Assembly: GCA_029243485.1 (NCBI GenBank)
Contig: JAQWRY010000003.1
Location: forward strand, 269,349-333,348
Length of the DNA: 64,000 nt
Direction of reading: 5' to 3'
Source: Candidatus Binatia bacterium
Lineage (GTDB): Bacteria; Desulfobacterota; Binatia; UBA12015
The notes beneath the pieces are model-generated. The model saw nothing but the letters and a program-made list of their open reading frames with translations. It did no database searches and had not been told where the DNA came from. The position numbers were made by a program, and so were the translations under genes. Below are positions 49,269-58,394 of the stretch, piece after piece (position 1 is the first letter of the stretch; each line of letters starts with the position of its first letter).

Positions 49269-51506
49269 ATGTATTGGCTCGGACGGACCTTCGGCGTTCT
49301 GGTGGCGATCGCGATTCTGGGTGTAGCGCTCCTGTGGGTTTTCGGGAGAGGAACGTTCGGGGACTCCGTTGGGCCGGGAGAGATTCGGGGAGCGCGCCTT
49401 CCTCGCGCGCAGGTCGCCGAGCGCTTTTCCGCGCAGCGCGAAGCGGCCGAGGCACTCGGGCTCGGCGCCCCGAAGCAGATCCTCTTTGGGGATCTGCACG
49501 TCCACTCTTCGTACTCGCTCGATGCGTTCTTCATGAGCCTGCCGATGATGGCGGGGGAGGGCGCCCATCCGATCGCGGACGCGTGTGACTTCGCCCGCTA
49601 CTGCTCGGGGCTCGATTTTTGGTCGATCAACGATCACGCAGTCTCGCTGACCACCGATCGTTGGAACGAGACCGTCGCGTCGCTGCGGGAGTGCCAGGGG
49701 ATCGCGGGCGACGGCAAGGGGCCCGATCTCGTGAGCTTTCTCGGGTGGGAGTGGACGCAGATGGGATCGAATCCGGCTAACCACTACGGCCACAAGAACG
49801 TCATCTTCCGCGACCTCGAAGACGGTGACGTGCCGACGCGGCCGATCTTCGCGATCCCGCCGAGCGAGGCGAAGGATCGCGATCTCGACAATCAGCCGGG
49901 CACGCTTGCGATGGGCGCGCTGGCTCTTGCGGCCGGGCAGCAGGGGAGCGACATCGCGCTCTTCTTCAGCCAGATCATGGAAGAGCCGCCGTGTCCGGAA
50001 GGCGTTCCCGTCCGCGACCTGCCCCTCGATTGTAGGGAAGGTGCGGAGACGCCCAGCGAGTTGTTCGCGAAGCTCGACGACTGGGGATATCGCGCGCTGG
50101 TGATTCCGCACGGGACCGCGTGGGGGATGTACACGCCGCAGGGGTCGAGTTGGGCGAAGCAAGCGACGTTGGCACAGCACGACCCGAAGTGGCAGAAGTT
50201 GGTGGAGGTCTACTCCGGCCACGGGAACGCCGAGGAGTTTCGTGACTGGAACTCCGTCACGATCGCGGCGGACGGCACGAAGACGTGCCCTGAGGCGTCG
50301 GACACCTACCTCCCCTCGTGTCGGCGTGCGGGAGAGATCATTCGGCAGCGCTGTCTGGACGCGGGCGAGAGCGCTGAGGAGTGTGAGTTGCGCGCGGTCG
50401 TGGCGGGCCAGAACTACGTCGACGCGGACATCTCCGGGCATCTGACGGTGCCGGGCGTCGCGCTCGAGGAGTGGCTGGATTCGGGCCAGTGTACGGACTG
50501 CTTCCAGCCGGCCTTCAACTTCCGGCCGAAGAGCAGCGTCCAATACATGACGGCGGTCGCTGGCTTCGAAGATCCGAGCGATCCGGTTCGTCTTCGGTTC
50601 GGCTTCCTGGCGTCGAGCGATGTCCACTCGTCGCGGCCGGGCACGGGCTACAAGGAATACGAGCGAACGCGGATGACCGAGGCGCGCCTCGGGTCGACCG
50701 CGAATACCCCGCTCGGTGGAAGTGATACGCGCCCTTCGGAGCCGCAGTCGATCGCGTTCGATGCCCAGAGGAGCGACATTCCGTTCTTCGCACGCAACGA
50801 AGTGGAGCGCGCGGCGTCCTTTTTCGTGACGGGTGGTCTCGTTGCGGTCCATTCGCAAGGGCGGGATCGAGAGGCCGTCTGGGATGCGCTCGATAGTCGC
50901 GAGGTCTACGGCACGAGCGGCCCGCGTATCCTCTTGTGGTTCGATCTTCTGAACCCGCCGACGCGCGATCCGGCCCCCATGGGCACCGAGGTCGAGATGG
51001 CGGAGGCGCCTGTCTTCGAGGTCCGTGCAGTGGGCTCGTTCGAGCAGAAGCCGGGCTGCGCCGACTCGGCGGTGCGCGCACTCGGAGAAGAGCGGGTCGA
51101 GTGGCTCTGTGGCGGAGAGTGCCTGCATCCGTCGGACGAGCGTCGTAAGATCTCTCGAGTTGAGGTCGTACGGATTCGTCCGCAGGTCGAGGCGGGAGAG
51201 CCGATCGCGCCTCTCATCGAGGACCCGTGGCAAGTACATCCGTGTCGGGCCGACTCGGAGGGCTGCCGCGTTGTCTTCACGGACCCGGACTTCGCGGCGG
51301 CCGGGCGCGACGCGGTCTATTACGTCCGCGCGGTCGAAGAGCCGAGCCTCGCGGTGAACGCGGACAATCTCCGCTGTGAGCGCGACGAGAACGGCAGTTG
51401 TCTCGCGGTCCGGCCCTGTGACCCCGAGCCGCTCGATGCGGAGTGCCTGGCCGAGACCGAGCAGCGCGCCTGGTCCTCGCCGATCTTCGTGGACCACGCG
51501 GGTTGA
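49269..51506 (+). CDS. DUF3604 domain protein, membrane-anchored
   Basis: A 745-residue protein. An N-terminal anchor (GVLVAIAILGVALLWVFG) exports the rest. ILFGDLHVHSSYSLDAFFM near residue 71 is the opening of DUF3604, a PHP-like fold with histidine metal ligands; FWSINDHAVSLT, ANHYGHKNVIFRD and GILVASSDVHSSRPGTGY-like elements (here LASSDVHSSRPGTGYKEY) follow. Many cysteines in the C-terminal half suggest disulfides outside the cytoplasm. Members are abundant in environmental genomes and suspected hydrolases; function unknown. The next gene starts 19 bases later. Confidence 0.85.
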   Translation: MYWLGRTFGVLVAIAILGVALLWVFGRGTFGDSVGPGEIRGARLPRAQVAERFSAQREAAEALGLGAPKQILFGDLHVHSSYSLDAFFMSLPMMAGEGAHPIADACDFARYCSGLDFWSINDHAVSLTTDRWNETVASLRECQGIAGDGKGPDLVSFLGWEWTQMGSNPANHYGHKNVIFRDLEDGDVPTRPIFAIPPSEAKDRDLDNQPGTLAMGALALAAGQQGSDIALFFSQIMEEPPCPEGVPVRDLPLDCREGAETPSELFAKLDDWGYRALVIPHGTAWGMYTPQGSSWAKQATLAQHDPKWQKLVEVYSGHGNAEEFRDWNSVTIAADGTKTCPEASDTYLPSCRRAGEIIRQRCLDAGESAEECELRAVVAGQNYVDADISGHLTVPGVALEEWLDSGQCTDCFQPAFNFRPKSSVQYMTAVAGFEDPSDPVRLRFGFLASSDVHSSRPGTGYKEYERTRMTEARLGSTANTPLGGSDTRPSEPQSIAFDAQRSDIPFFARNEVERAASFFVTGGLVAVHSQGRDREAVWDALDSREVYGTSGPRILLWFDLLNPPTRDPAPMGTEVEMAEAPVFEVRAVGSFEQKPGCADSAVRALGEERVEWLCGGECLHPSDERRKISRVEVVRIRPQVEAGEPIAPLIEDPWQVHPCRADSEGCRVVFTDPDFAAAGRDAVYYVRAVEEPSLAVNADNLRCERDENGSCLAVRPCDPEPLDAECLAETEQRAWSSPIFVDHAG

Positions 51507-51525
51507 ATGCTATGGGAACGGCACC

Positions 51526-52389
51526 ATGAATCTCCACGGTGAGCCCGCTTACGTCGGCCGCTTCTGCGGCTCGAGTTCGTACGAAGTGAGTCCGGAGGTC
51601 GCCGCGTTCTACGCGGACGCTCTCGACGACCCGACCCTGGCTGGTTCCGACGTGGCGCCGCCGTTGCTGTACCACTCCGAGTGCTACAAGTGGCTCGGCA
51701 ATTGGTACCTGCAGAATCTCTTCGGCAATCTGCACGCGCAGCAGGACTGGGAGATGTTCTCTCCAGTTCGAGTGGGCTCGAAGATTCGCACGGTCTCCAC
51801 CATCGTCGATCGCTTCGACAAGCGCGGTCGCAACTACGTTCTCAACGAAACCGACTTGTTCGACGAGGAAGATGGTCGCCTGCTCGTTCGCGGGCGCACA
51901 CACCAATCGTTCCTCCCGCCGAAGAAAGACGGCGACGGGGACGGCTACGTCGTCGACAAGGATACGGCGAAGAAGAAGACGGCGCGCCCGCCCTTTCCGA
52001 CGGCAACCGGCGCGGATCTGGAGTCCGTCACGAAACGAATCGACCAGCGTCGCTGTTGGATGTTCTCCGGCCCCGAGCGGAATTACCACAACGATCCGGT
52101 CGAGGCGGAGAAGCTCGGATTTCCGAACATCGTCGTGCAGGGGATGATGTCGACCTGCTTTGTCGCGCAGGTGATGCAGAACGCGTTCGGCCCGGGCTGG
52201 CACACGGGCGGCAAGATGGCACTCAAGCTCACGAACGTTCTGTGGGTCGATGAGCAGGTGACGGCGTTTGGTCGAATCCAAGATGAGGTGGCAGAGGGAG
52301 CGCAGACGCGCGTGCACTGCGAGGTTTGGGTCGACAAGGCAGACGGCACGCGCATCGCGCTCGGCACCGCGAGCGCTCTGCGCGAATGA
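51526..52389 (+). CDS. MaoC-like/FAS1-type hotdog hydratase family protein
   Basis: A protein of 287 residues from ATG 51526. It has two hotdog parts: the N-terminal one resembles the FAS1-like dehydratase domain (EMFSPVRVGSKIRTVSTIVD, RGRTHQSFLPP), the C-terminal one the MaoC domain (NYHNDPVEAEKLGFPNIVVQ, then KLTNVLWVDEQVTAFGRI). The D-x4-H catalytic pair of R-specific hydratases is not clearly present, so activity is uncertain. The open frame extends upstream into the DUF3604 gene without conservation. Confidence 0.82.
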   Translation: MNLHGEPAYVGRFCGSSSYEVSPEVAAFYADALDDPTLAGSDVAPPLLYHSECYKWLGNWYLQNLFGNLHAQQDWEMFSPVRVGSKIRTVSTIVDRFDKRGRNYVLNETDLFDEEDGRLLVRGRTHQSFLPPKKDGDGDGYVVDKDTAKKKTARPPFPTATGADLESVTKRIDQRRCWMFSGPERNYHNDPVEAEKLGFPNIVVQGMMSTCFVAQVMQNAFGPGWHTGGKMALKLTNVLWVDEQVTAFGRIQDEVAEGAQTRVHCEVWVDKADGTRIALGTASALRE

Positions 52390-52408
52390 GCCTCCGATCG
52401 GAGAGCTG

Positions 52409-52624
52409 ATGGCGGACTTTGGCATCGACCGTCTCGAGTCGCTCGTGCGCGACGAAATGGCCGCGCGGGCGGCGGAGTCTTCGCCGGAATCGTACGGCGA
52501 ACGCCTTCGCGCGATGAGTCGTCGTCCCGGGAAGTCGGGATCGGCCTCCCGGCGGGCGATGGGTCGGCTCGAGCGGGCTGCGCTTCGCGTGCTGCACGAA
52601 ATTCGCAAGCGCCGATCGAGATGA
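52409..52624 (+). CDS. small basic protein of unknown function
   Basis: A protein of 71 residues from ATG 52409 with GGAGAG just upstream. It is helical-looking and rich in Arg and Ala (MADFGIDRLESLVRDEMAAR, then RRPGKSGSASRRAMGRLERA). No known domain was recognised. The stop codon overlaps the start of the big glycosyltransferase gene by four bases, so its main role may be translational coupling, or it may be a partner of that enzyme. Confidence 0.5.
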   Translation: MADFGIDRLESLVRDEMAARAAESSPESYGERLRAMSRRPGKSGSASRRAMGRLERAALRVLHEIRKRRSR

Positions 52625-55600
52625 AGGTCGTCCAGGTCATCAACGCCCTGGATCGCGCCGATGCAGTGTCTCTCTGCTTGCTCGAGACCGACCGCATGCT
52701 GCGCGAGCTCGGGCACGAGAGCGAGATCTACTACGAGTCGGCGCATCGCTCGCTGGCAGCCCGTGGTCGATCCGTCTCGCAGCTCCAACCGGATGCCGGC
52801 GACGTCGTTCTTTTTCACTACGCAGGGTACTCGAGGATTCTGTCGCGCGTCTCGCGCGTTCAAGGCAAGCGCGGTGTGGTGTTCCACAACGTGACGCCGG
52901 CGCACTTCTTCGAGGGTATTCCGGATACCTACGAGTTCTGTCAGCGGGCTGTGCGGCAGCTCCCCGAGCTGCCGACCTTGTTCGATTTCGGTGTCGGAGC
53001 CTCGGCCTTCAACGTCGAGACGTTGGCGGAACTCGGTTTCGAGCACACGAGGGTCCAGCCCATCGCTCAGGAGACGTCGGGGCTCGTCGAGGTTGAACCG
53101 GATCCGGCGGTGGTGCTGAAGTGGAACGACGGTTCGGTGAATGTACTCGTCGTCGCGCGCACCGCTCCGCACAAAGGTCTGCACTTTGCGGTCGAGGCCT
53201 TGCCCTCCATCGAGGCGGAACTCGGTCGGCGGGTGCGGCTCCTTCTGGTCGGCAAGACGTCTGGGTATGAGGCGTACCTGGAGCGACTGCACGGGATCAT
53301 CGCGGCTGCGGGGCTGGAGGACCGAGTCGTTCTGACGGGCGAGGTTTCGAACCCGGAGTTGCGCGCGTACTACCAGTGCGCCGATGTTCTCCTGCAACTC
53401 AGCGAGCACGAGGGCTTCTGCGTGCCGCTGATCGAGGCGATGGCGTTTGGGTTGCCCGTCGTTGCGGCCGGCGCCGGCGCGGTTAGAGAGACCTTGGGCG
53501 GTGCGGGGATCCTGCTCGAGGATCGGTCACCGTCGGAAGTCGCGCGCGGCGTCGCGGAGGCGCTCGGGGCCGGTCGGGTGGAGCTTCTCGTAAGCCAGGA
53601 GGCGCGTGGGCGCGCCTTTTCTCGCCGCGCGGTTCAGGAATCGCTCGGGGACCTGCTCGCGTGGGTGGCGGGCGTACCTCGGCGGGACGCGCCGGTGCGG
53701 CTGCCGAGCGTTTCGGTGGTCGTGTGCACCTACAATCGCAGCCATGTTCTGGGGCGATGCCTCGAGGCGCTTCGGGAGGTCGACTATCCGGAGTTCGAGG
53801 TCGTTGTCGTCGAGGGTCCGTCGACCGACGCGACGGCGGAGGTCCTGGATCGCTATCCCGATGTCCGGCGCGTTCGGAATCCGGAGCGCAATCTTTCGAT
53901 CTCGCGCAACGTGGGCATCGCCGCGAGCTCCGGCGAGATCGTCGCTTTCATCGACGATGATGCCGTTGCGGACTCCGGGTGGCTGCGCGCGCTGACGAGC
54001 GCGTTCGACGATCCTACGGTAGGCGCGGCCGGCGGCGACGTCTTCGGGCCGCGCGGGGACCACCTTCAGTTCTCCAACGGCATCCTCTCTCGCAACGGCC
54101 TCGTGATCGCCAAGCAGGAGAAGCCGGATGATCGCAACGACCCCGGCGCCGCGTGGTGCAATACGCTCATGGGGACGAACGCGGCCTTTCGCCGGAGGAT
54201 CCTCGACGAGGTCGGCGGCTACGACGAGAATTACGAGTACTACCACGACGAGGCGGATCTCTGCGTGCGGGTCATCGATCGCGGTCATCGTGTCGAGCAG
54301 TGCCCCGATGCCGTCGTCTGGCATGGCTTCGAGCCGGGGACTTCACGCAAGAGTGCCTACGACGTCGACTTTACCATCGTCGTAAAGAACACGATCTACT
54401 TCGCGTTGCGGCACAATGGGTGGCGGCGTCGGCCCTGGCGGCTCCTCGGGCCGCTGGTCACGGTGCAGATCCACGTCGGGTGGACGCTGCGCCGCCTGGT
54501 CGAGCGGGAGATCGGTTTCTCGCACGCGGCCCGGTTGCTCGGTGGTTGGGGGCGCGGGGTGCGGCAGGGCTATCGAAAGGCGTTCACTGTGGAGGCGCGC
54601 TGTAATCTGGGCGGTCGCGTGCCCGAGGCGGCTCCGACGTCAGCTCCGTTCACACGCATCACTCGGTCCGCGGAGAAGCGCCCGCTCCACGTGGCGCTCT
54701 TGAGCCAGCAGTATCCGCCCGACGATTGCGGCGGCATCGGTGTCTACACCGAGCAGCTGGCACGAGGCTTGGTGGGGAAGGGGCACCGGGTGTCGGTATT
54801 GGCCGCCGGGAAGGCCGCGATCGATCGCGTGAACGGCGTCACGGTGTATCGGATCCCTACGGCCGAAGCGCCCGCCGGAATTCCGGCGGGCATGCGCGTG
54901 ACGCGGAAGAACGTGGCGTACGGCCTCGGAGTGCAGGAGGTACTCTCGTGGCTCGTGCGAAGCGCGGATGTGCAGATCGTCGAGAGCCCGATCTGGGATG
55001 CGGAAGGGTACGCGGCGAGCCTCGCCGAGGACGTCCCACTGGTGCTGCGCCTCAACACCCCGATTGCGCTCGCCGCCGAGATGCAGGGGTGGAACTTCGA
55101 CGCCGACCTGAAGCTCGCCTCGGAGCTCGAGTGGGCTCTGTTGCGGAACGCGCGAGGGGTGATCGATCCCTCGGGGACCATCGTCGAGACGATTGCGGCC
55201 AGGTTCGACGCACGCCCCGGGCAGGTTCCGGTCCGCACGATTCCGTTCGGGACACCGCTGCCGCCCGAGCCGGCGCTGCACGATGGAAGCGACGTCCGTT
55301 TTCTCTTCTTGGGGCGACTCGAACGAAGAAAGGGCATCGACACGTTGATGGAGGCGATCCCGCGGGTTCTCGAAGCTGCGCCGGGGGCGTTCTTCGATAT
55401 CGCAGGCGATGGCGAGGCGGAGTTTGCTCCCGAGCGGCTGGTGGCGGGGCTCTCGGCGGAGCATCGCGCGCGCGTCCGGTTTCACGGCTTCGTCGGCGAA
55501 GAGGCGCGCGCGACGCTGTACGAAGAGTGCGACGTCTTCGTGGGGCCGTCGCGCTACGAGTCGTTCGGGATCGTGTACATCGAAGCCATGTCGTACGGCC

Positions 55601-55860
55601 GGCCCTGTATCGCTTGTGCGGTGGGTGGACCGACGCAGATCGTTCGCCACGAGGAGACCGGGCTGCTGGTGCCTCCGGCCGATTCCGATGCGCTCGGGGC
55701 GGCGCTCGTCGACCTCGCCCGGAACGCCGAGATGCGTCGCTCGATGGGCCGAGCGGCGCGGCAGAAAATTGAGGACGAGTATTCCGTGGAGCAGATGGTT
55801 CAGCGCACGATCGAGCTCTACGACGACGTGCTCGCCGCTTCGCCCGAGAGATCTTCGTAG
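52621..55860 (+). CDS. three-domain glycosyltransferase (GT4-GT2-GT4)
   Basis: A 1079-residue protein made of three complete transferase modules. Residues 1-350 are GT-B/GT4-like (VLVVARTAPHKGLHFAVEAL, LLQLSEHEGFCVPLIEAMAF). Residues about 364-620 are GT-A/GT2 (VSVVVCTYNRSHVLGRCLEA, VAFIDDDAVADSGW with the DxD-type motif, YYHDEADLCVRV). Residues about 690-1079 are a second GT4 (QQYPPDDCGGIGVYTEQLAR, FLGRLERRKGIDTLMEAIPR, FVGPSRYESFGIVYIEAMSY). It probably adds three successive sugars to one glycan. Cytoplasmic or membrane-associated. A separate GT4 gene is convergent at its 3' end. Confidence 0.93.
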   Translation: MKVVQVINALDRADAVSLCLLETDRMLRELGHESEIYYESAHRSLAARGRSVSQLQPDAGDVVLFHYAGYSRILSRVSRVQGKRGVVFHNVTPAHFFEGIPDTYEFCQRAVRQLPELPTLFDFGVGASAFNVETLAELGFEHTRVQPIAQETSGLVEVEPDPAVVLKWNDGSVNVLVVARTAPHKGLHFAVEALPSIEAELGRRVRLLLVGKTSGYEAYLERLHGIIAAAGLEDRVVLTGEVSNPELRAYYQCADVLLQLSEHEGFCVPLIEAMAFGLPVVAAGAGAVRETLGGAGILLEDRSPSEVARGVAEALGAGRVELLVSQEARGRAFSRRAVQESLGDLLAWVAGVPRRDAPVRLPSVSVVVCTYNRSHVLGRCLEALREVDYPEFEVVVVEGPSTDATAEVLDRYPDVRRVRNPERNLSISRNVGIAASSGEIVAFIDDDAVADSGWLRALTSAFDDPTVGAAGGDVFGPRGDHLQFSNGILSRNGLVIAKQEKPDDRNDPGAAWCNTLMGTNAAFRRRILDEVGGYDENYEYYHDEADLCVRVIDRGHRVEQCPDAVVWHGFEPGTSRKSAYDVDFTIVVKNTIYFALRHNGWRRRPWRLLGPLVTVQIHVGWTLRRLVEREIGFSHAARLLGGWGRGVRQGYRKAFTVEARCNLGGRVPEAAPTSAPFTRITRSAEKRPLHVALLSQQYPPDDCGGIGVYTEQLARGLVGKGHRVSVLAAGKAAIDRVNGVTVYRIPTAEAPAGIPAGMRVTRKNVAYGLGVQEVLSWLVRSADVQIVESPIWDAEGYAASLAEDVPLVLRLNTPIALAAEMQGWNFDADLKLASELEWALLRNARGVIDPSGTIVETIAARFDARPGQVPVRTIPFGTPLPPEPALHDGSDVRFLFLGRLERRKGIDTLMEAIPRVLEAAPGAFFDIAGDGEAEFAPERLVAGLSAEHRARVRFHGFVGEEARATLYEECDVFVGPSRYESFGIVYIEAMSYGRPCIACAVGGPTQIVRHEETGLLVPPADSDALGAALVDLARNAEMRRSMGRAARQKIEDEYSVEQMVQRTIELYDDVLAASPERSS

Positions 55861-56966
55861 ACCTGTATCGTTTGCTCGGCGGCTCGCGTCCATGTGAAGC
55901 CGGCGGCACGTGCTCGGCCGTGCGCAATGCGGGGTGCGTTTCCCGCCTCGTTGGTCAGCACTTCGCCGAGTGCTGCGCTGAGCGCCGCGATGTCGTCCGG
56001 AGCGAACTGGAGAGCGGCGTCGCCCGCGACCTCGGGAAGCGACCCGCCGTTGCTGCACACCACGGGCGTGCCGACCGCCATGGCCTCTACGACGGGGAGC
56101 CCGAACCCTTCGTATCGCGACGGGAGGCAAAGGACGTCGGCGTTGCGATAGGCTTCGACGAGCGCGTCCTGGTCGAGGAGGCCTCTCCACTCGACCGCCT
56201 CTGCGACGCCCAACTCCGTCGCGCGTGTTGCGGGCTCGGGGAAGCGCCCGTCCTCGGGGCCTACGATGACGAGCTTCGCGTCGAATGGGAGGCGCGCGCG
56301 CGTCTGCGCAAAGCCTTCCACGAGGCCGACGAGATTCTTGTGGGGGTCGGAGCGCCCGACGAAGAGGATCGTGCGCGTCCTATCCTTCGGCCGCGCGCGG
56401 GCGGGGCCTGGACGGAACTCCGCACCGACCCCGCAGTGGATCGTACGGGTTCGTCGGGCGGCTTCGGCGGACAATCCCAAGCAGCGCACGACGTCTCGTC
56501 GTGAGACCTCGCTGACCGTCAGGATTCGCGCGGCGCGCTTACCGACCCGGCGCATGATCGCGTCGTAGAGCGGCGAGAGCCGGGCCTTCTTGGAGTTGGC
56601 TTCGGGGAACAGCATCGGGATCATGTCGTGAATCGTCGCTACGCACGGAATCTTCGTGCTGATCAGAGGGATCATGAAATTCGTGGAGTGAAATACATCG
56701 ATGCGCTGCCGAACCAGCACGCGCGGGAGGCGAAGCTGCGATAACGGTGACATCGGTCCGTACGGCACCAGCAGCGTCTCGACGCCGGAGGTCTCCAGCC
56801 GGGCGTCGCGAAGAACGCGCGCCCGGAGGTCGCCGTCGTCGAACAGGAGCACGAACGTATGCTCGGCCTGGGTGATTCGAACCAGATGCTCGATCAGTTG
56901 GAGCGTGTACGTCCCGATGCCGGACGCCTCGTGGCGGATCCAGCGTGCGTCGATGCCGATTCTCAT
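55818..56966 (-). CDS. GT4 family glycosyltransferase
   Basis: A 382-residue GT-B transferase. MRIGIDARWIRHEASGIGTY is the usual mannosyl/rhamnosyltransferase-like start; ILFVGRSDPHKNLVGLVEGF and LCLPSRYEGFGLPVVEAMAV hold the nucleotide-sugar E-x7-E type motif. Closest in style to WbaZ/MtfB-like mannosyltransferases of O-antigen and capsule loci. Its 3' end overlaps that of the three-domain enzyme by 43 bases in convergent orientation. Together they suggest a small surface-glycan locus. Confidence 0.93.
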   Translation of the reverse strand: MRIGIDARWIRHEASGIGTYTLQLIEHLVRITQAEHTFVLLFDDGDLRARVLRDARLETSGVETLLVPYGPMSPLSQLRLPRVLVRQRIDVFHSTNFMIPLISTKIPCVATIHDMIPMLFPEANSKKARLSPLYDAIMRRVGKRAARILTVSEVSRRDVVRCLGLSAEAARRTRTIHCGVGAEFRPGPARARPKDRTRTILFVGRSDPHKNLVGLVEGFAQTRARLPFDAKLVIVGPEDGRFPEPATRATELGVAEAVEWRGLLDQDALVEAYRNADVLCLPSRYEGFGLPVVEAMAVGTPVVCSNGGSLPEVAGDAALQFAPDDIAALSAALGEVLTNEAGNAPRIAHGRARAAGFTWTRAAEQTIQVYEDLSGEAASTSS

Positions 56967-56991
56967 GTGCCGGCCGGGGCCCGTACGCGGG

Positions 56992-57435
56992 CTAGGGTTC
57001 CTCGAACTCTCCCACGACGACCCCCGGGCTGAGCGACCCGCCGGCGCCGAAGAAGTACTCCTTGTACTTCGTGAAGCGGCCCTGCAGGTGCTCGTCGATC
57101 TGCTCCTGGGTGTAGTCGAGTCCCCCGAGGACAGGGATGTCTGCGGCTTCCGCCTTCTGCTTGGTCGCGTCGACGTCTTCGACGGCGAAGATCACGCCAG
57201 CGAGGCCTTCGCCGTTGGTCTCGAGGAAGGTCCGGATGCGGCTATCGCGCCCGTCGACCGGCGACACGAGCTCGATGCCCGCGTTCCAGGAGATCGAGCA
57301 CCGGACGCCGTACGCTTCCGCGTCAGCGTCGTTTACCGGCTCGAACTTCGCGCCGAGGAGTTTCGTGTAGAACTCCTTCCCCTTCTCGAGGTCCCAGACC
57401 GCCATCGTGACTCGGTTGACGCCGCGCTGTTTCAT
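56992..57435 (-). CDS. VOC (glyoxalase/dioxygenase superfamily) protein
   Basis: A protein of 147 residues from ATG 57435. GVNRVTMAVWDLEKGKEFYT and LLGAKFEPVNDADAEAYGV are the first beta-alpha-beta unit of the VOC fold, and GEGLAGVIFAVEDVDATKQK the second. Metal ligands are not all clear. Could be an extradiol dioxygenase-like or glyoxalase-like enzyme, or a binding protein. Divergent from the cytochrome gene, 65 bases apart. The longer frame to 57606 is antisense to that gene. Confidence 0.88.
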   Translation of the reverse strand: MKQRGVNRVTMAVWDLEKGKEFYTKLLGAKFEPVNDADAEAYGVRCSISWNAGIELVSPVDGRDSRIRTFLETNGEGLAGVIFAVEDVDATKQKAEAADIPVLGGLDYTQEQIDEHLQGRFTKYKEYFFGAGGSLSPGVVVGEFEEP

Positions 57436-57499
57436 CGCTGGGGATCGTATCGGAGTACGATCGCAGCGCAATGCATCGGTTTTTGATAAAAGGGGACCC

Positions 57500-58384
57500 G
57501 TGAAGCTGTGCTTGATCCTGGTGATGGTGGCGGGGTTGGTCGGCGGGTGTACGAAGCCGGCCCCGAACTTGGGCAGTGCCGGGGACCCGGCGCGCGGACG
57601 GAGCATCGCTGCGATTGCGGGTGGCTGCGGCTGTCACACGCCGGAGAAGGGGCCCGTCGGCGCGGGAGGCGTGGAGATCGAGACCCCGTTTGGGCTCTTC
57701 TACTCGACGAACATTACGAGCGATACGAAGGCCGGGATCGGCGACTGGACCGACCCCGAGATAGAAGGAGCGTTGCGACGCGGGATCCTGCGGGACGGCT
57801 CGGTGGAATCACCGGTCATGCCGTACTACCGCTACGCCGGTATGGCGGATCAGGACGTGCGCGATCTGATCGCCTGGCTGCGGACGCTCCCCGCGTCGTC
57901 CGAAGTGAATCGACCGGCCGACGTGAGCTTGCCTCTCCCGCGCCTCGCCTTCTGGGGTTGGCGCACGCTCTTCGCGTCGGGTGTCACGGCTCCCGCGACG
58001 GCTCCGGCTGCGGGCGTCGAGCGGGGGGAGTACCTCGTCCAGTCCGTCGCGATCTGTGGTGACTGCCATACACCGCGCGACGTCTTGGGAAGGGCCGACG
58101 AGGCGCTGTACCTGGCCGGCTCCAAGGACGGTCCGCTCGGCGGCGTGCCGAATATCACGCCCGACCAGAAGACCGGTGTCGGAGACTGGGATGAGAGCGA
58201 CATGGTCGCGCTCCTGCAGGACGGGATGCAGCCCGACATGGACAACGTGCAGGGAAAGATGGCGGACGTCGTCGACGGCATCGCCGGCGGCCCCGGATAC
58301 TTCGATGCGCCCGAGGCCGACTTCACGGCGATCGCGGCATACTTGAAGACGGTGCCGCCGATCTTTCACGACGTGGGGGACTAG
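57500..58384 (+). CDS. c-type cytochrome lipoprotein with one canonical and one CxCH haem site
   Basis: A protein of 294 residues from GTG 57500 with AGGGGA upstream. The signal LILVMVAGLVGGC17 ends in a lipobox, so it should be membrane-anchored in the periplasm. The C-terminal domain has a standard haem motif CGDCH at 186-190. The N-terminal domain has only CGCH (Cys43, Cys45, His46) where CxxCH is expected, although the rest of that domain (PFGLFYSTNITSDTKAGIGD, VMPYYRYAGM with a possible Met ligand) is conserved. It may be the electron acceptor of the GMC dehydrogenase encoded 2 kb downstream. Confidence 0.88.
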   Translation: MKLCLILVMVAGLVGGCTKPAPNLGSAGDPARGRSIAAIAGGCGCHTPEKGPVGAGGVEIETPFGLFYSTNITSDTKAGIGDWTDPEIEGALRRGILRDGSVESPVMPYYRYAGMADQDVRDLIAWLRTLPASSEVNRPADVSLPLPRLAFWGWRTLFASGVTAPATAPAAGVERGEYLVQSVAICGDCHTPRDVLGRADEALYLAGSKDGPLGGVPNITPDQKTGVGDWDESDMVALLQDGMQPDMDNVQGKMADVVDGIAGGPGYFDAPEADFTAIAAYLKTVPPIFHDVGD

Positions 58385-58394
58385 CTCCCGACCG

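Noticed and set aside
49206..51497. 763-residue open frame antisense to the DUF3604 gene (and similar long antisense frames, e.g. 2129-3460, 24990-26438, 6935-8719, 8640-10847)
   Set aside because: Arg/His/Asp-rich translations without any recognisable domain, lying exactly opposite well-supported genes. This is the usual shadow effect in G+C-rich coding DNA.
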